From: Glomus cerebriforme
Lineage: Eukaryota; Glomeromycota; Glomeromycetes; Glomerales; Glomeraceae
Assembly: GCA_003550305.1 (NCBI GenBank)
Contig: QKYT01000656.1
Coordinates: 1 to 34,366, forward strand
DNA length: 34,366 nt
Direction of reading: 5' to 3'
Part shown: piece by piece, positions 32,839-34,366 of the stretch
Numbering within the stretch: the stretch's first letter is position 1
Layout: each line of letters starts with the position of its first letter
Notes under the pieces: generated by a model
Database searches by the model: none
Told to the model about the DNA's origin: nothing
The model's input: the letters and a program-made list of their open reading frames with translations, nothing else
Made by a program: the position numbers and the translations under genes

Positions 32839-34188
32839 TTACCGATTCTGACACCTTGCACTGTTATGTCCCATTTGTCTGCATATTTTGCAGGTATATT
32901 TTACGTGAAGCTGCTTTTTAGTCGACAATTTATATCTTTTTGTCTCTGGATGTCCCTTACGTCATGATACTAATAGATTTTCAATTCGATCAGGTACATT
33001 TTCTTTATTATCGTTGACTTGAATTTCAGTATGTTTTAAAAGATTTTGATTTTATATTGATCCAGTATGTGTGATTATTACTTCTTTTTGCCAATTAATA
33101 AATTGTTTTAGTTATCCAACCATTTTACCATGACTATCATGTTCATACTTCTCCAAATTTAACTCTTCTCTTTGCTGCACAATGTAAAACAGGTATAACA
33201 GTTGTAGGTACGGTTAAAGGATTTGGAACAAATGTCATACCTGAAAAATTTTGTACAACTTCTTTGTTTACAAAACAACAAGCTTCTTCTAATATGCCTT
33301 TTCTTTTTGATCACCAATATAGCATTGTTGCATCCTTAATATATTGTAGAACCCACTTATAAAATTCAGTTATCTTGTCAGGTACAAAGGCCTAAGCAAC
33401 AAAATACAACCTTATATTATTGTCAATAACAAGAAAAAGCAAAAATGGTATTTGGTATCAGTTGGTTTTGTGGATATTGTCATTCATAATAATATCATGG
33501 TACTCCAACTAAAGAGCAACCTGAATTGGAGACATCCAAAAAAGTCAGGTAAGCCTATTCTCTTAATCAAGTTAAAATTCAACAATTCATTCAGGATCAT
33601 TTAACTTATTCTGAATGAGTGTTTTTAGTAAATGAGATGCATTATTTCTTATATCTGATTTAACCTTAAATTTTTATATTGCATTATGAGATCACAGTCA
33701 AAGATGGTCAATGTCAGAAATTTTGGCTTTAATAATTTTTATTGAGTGGTAATTAATAAGTTTTTATGTTCAGTAAGAAATCAGACTTCTTCAAGAGTAT
33801 GATCAGGAATGTGTCAGTATTTTGATGAAAAATTTTCACTATCAGAAAATAACTTATGATTATGTGAATCGTTAAAAGTGATAAAAATAATTTGGGAATT
33901 TTTAGGGAAATTAAAATTTGCATTCCATGCATATTGTTGATATTTCAATCTATAATCTTGATAGTTATTAATATCAATGTATGTCTTTAGTTGATAATTG
34001 TTACCAAATTCACATCCAAAACTGCGATGTTTGATACTTCCATCTTTACAATGACCTAATTGTTTCTTTATAATCACAAATTCATGCTTTTTACCATAGG
34101 CTTCTATTATACTAGGACCCCGGATAATTATAATATAAGTCATGTGCAAAATAAGTATAGAAATTAGTATTTTTAACGAGGAGGTCAC
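32839..34188 (-). pseudogene. Decayed MULE transposase with FAR1-type N-terminus and zinc knuckle
   Basis: Read leftward: a FAR1/GCM1-like zinc-finger region (about 34188-33814) with GKKHEF, SFGCEFG, NANFNFPK and SHNHKL; a helical linker; a MULE DDE-type core (about 33690-33200) with NRLT-x-LFWMSP, MNDN-x-HKTN and PFLLFLVIDNN; then a C-terminal CCHC knuckle CKICRQMGHNSARC (32892-32851) and a natural stop at 32841-32839. Fifteen premature stops interrupt it (33816, 33783, 33741, 33676, 33589, 33574, 33565, 33547, 33511, 33460, 33394, 33313, 33114, 33054, 32964). Only two single-base frameshifts are needed (near 33690 and near 33145). The second FAR1 Cys is Tyr (QQYAW). The element's 5' terminus may lie beyond the window. 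Confidence 0.88.
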
Positions 34189-34310
34189 ATGAAAAAACAG
34201 ATATTTTAGATAAGGTCACATGTAAAAATAGAATATTACTAAACAGAGTCATATTAAAAAAAAGTATAGAATTTTAGATAAATTCTTAAGGTCATATGTA
34301 ACATTCTCTT
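34179..34310. repeat. Short AGGTCAYATG repeats upstream of the MULE relic
   Basis: AGGTCACATG occurs at 34182-34191 and 34213-34222 and AGGTCATATG at 34289-34298, interleaved with ATTTTAGATAA (twice). It may be part of the MULE 5' end, where subterminal repeats are common. Confidence 0.5.
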
Positions 34311-34366
34311 ATAAAGCGTATATTTTTAATATTAAAATATAAAAAACTTGTTCGATTACTTAAATT

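Noticed and set aside
1..34366. tRNA or rRNA genes
   Set aside because: I scanned by eye for TTCGANNC-type T-loops with acceptor pairing and for rRNA cores and found none; a covariance-model scan would be decisive.

Overview
This is a eukaryotic window: about three-quarters A+T, many short GT..AG introns, no operons, and a poly(A)-tailed LINE copy. The gene set (ATP-type PEP carboxykinase, PPR proteins, a GID-complex RMD5 subunit, tail-anchored UBC6, a choline-transporter-like protein) together with FAR1-type MULE and RNase H-bearing LINE relics suggests an early-diverging fungus. An arbuscular mycorrhizal fungus (Glomeromycotina, Rhizophagus-like) is my best inference; no rRNA or marker gene proves it.

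Layout. 1-11.8 kb is repeat-rich and holds no intact gene I can support. It contains a GGAGTATTAC motif array, three stop-riddled reading frames, a 32-bp tandem repeat, a 5'-truncated LINE with a perfect 16-bp target-site duplication, a ~130-bp intron-like tandem repeat, and a ~173-bp satellite array split by a 584-bp TA-flanked inverted-repeat transposon. 11.8-31.2 kb is a gene block: PCK1 (-), PPR gene 1 (-), PPR gene 2 (+), RMD5 (+), an arabinokinase-type glycosyltransferase (-), UBC6 (-) and a CTL/PNS1 transporter (+). All seven models were built by hand; splice sites are canonical and the exon lengths keep frame. 31.2-34.4 kb returns to repeats and ends in a decayed MULE transposase (-).

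Function. PCK1 drives gluconeogenesis, and RMD5 is a RING subunit of the GID/CTLH ligase that in yeast removes gluconeogenic enzymes including Pck1. Here PCK1 carries a long, acid-free, basic N-terminal extension that looks like a mitochondrial presequence, with an internal Met that would give a cytosolic form. The two PPR genes are head-to-head across 301 bp containing two CACGTG boxes and both look mitochondrial. UBC6 has a CACGTG 68 bp upstream of its start.

Most striking signal. In every relic I could read (MULE, LINE and three unidentified frames) the coding frame is nearly free of frameshifts but broken by many stops. Every one of these stops is one C-to-T (or G-to-A) step from a sense codon, and in the MULE and LINE several fall where I recall the family having Arg, Gln or Trp. 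Short repeat copies nearby also differ only by transitions. This points to RIP-like or methylcytosine-deamination decay of repeats, while the adjacent host genes are intact.
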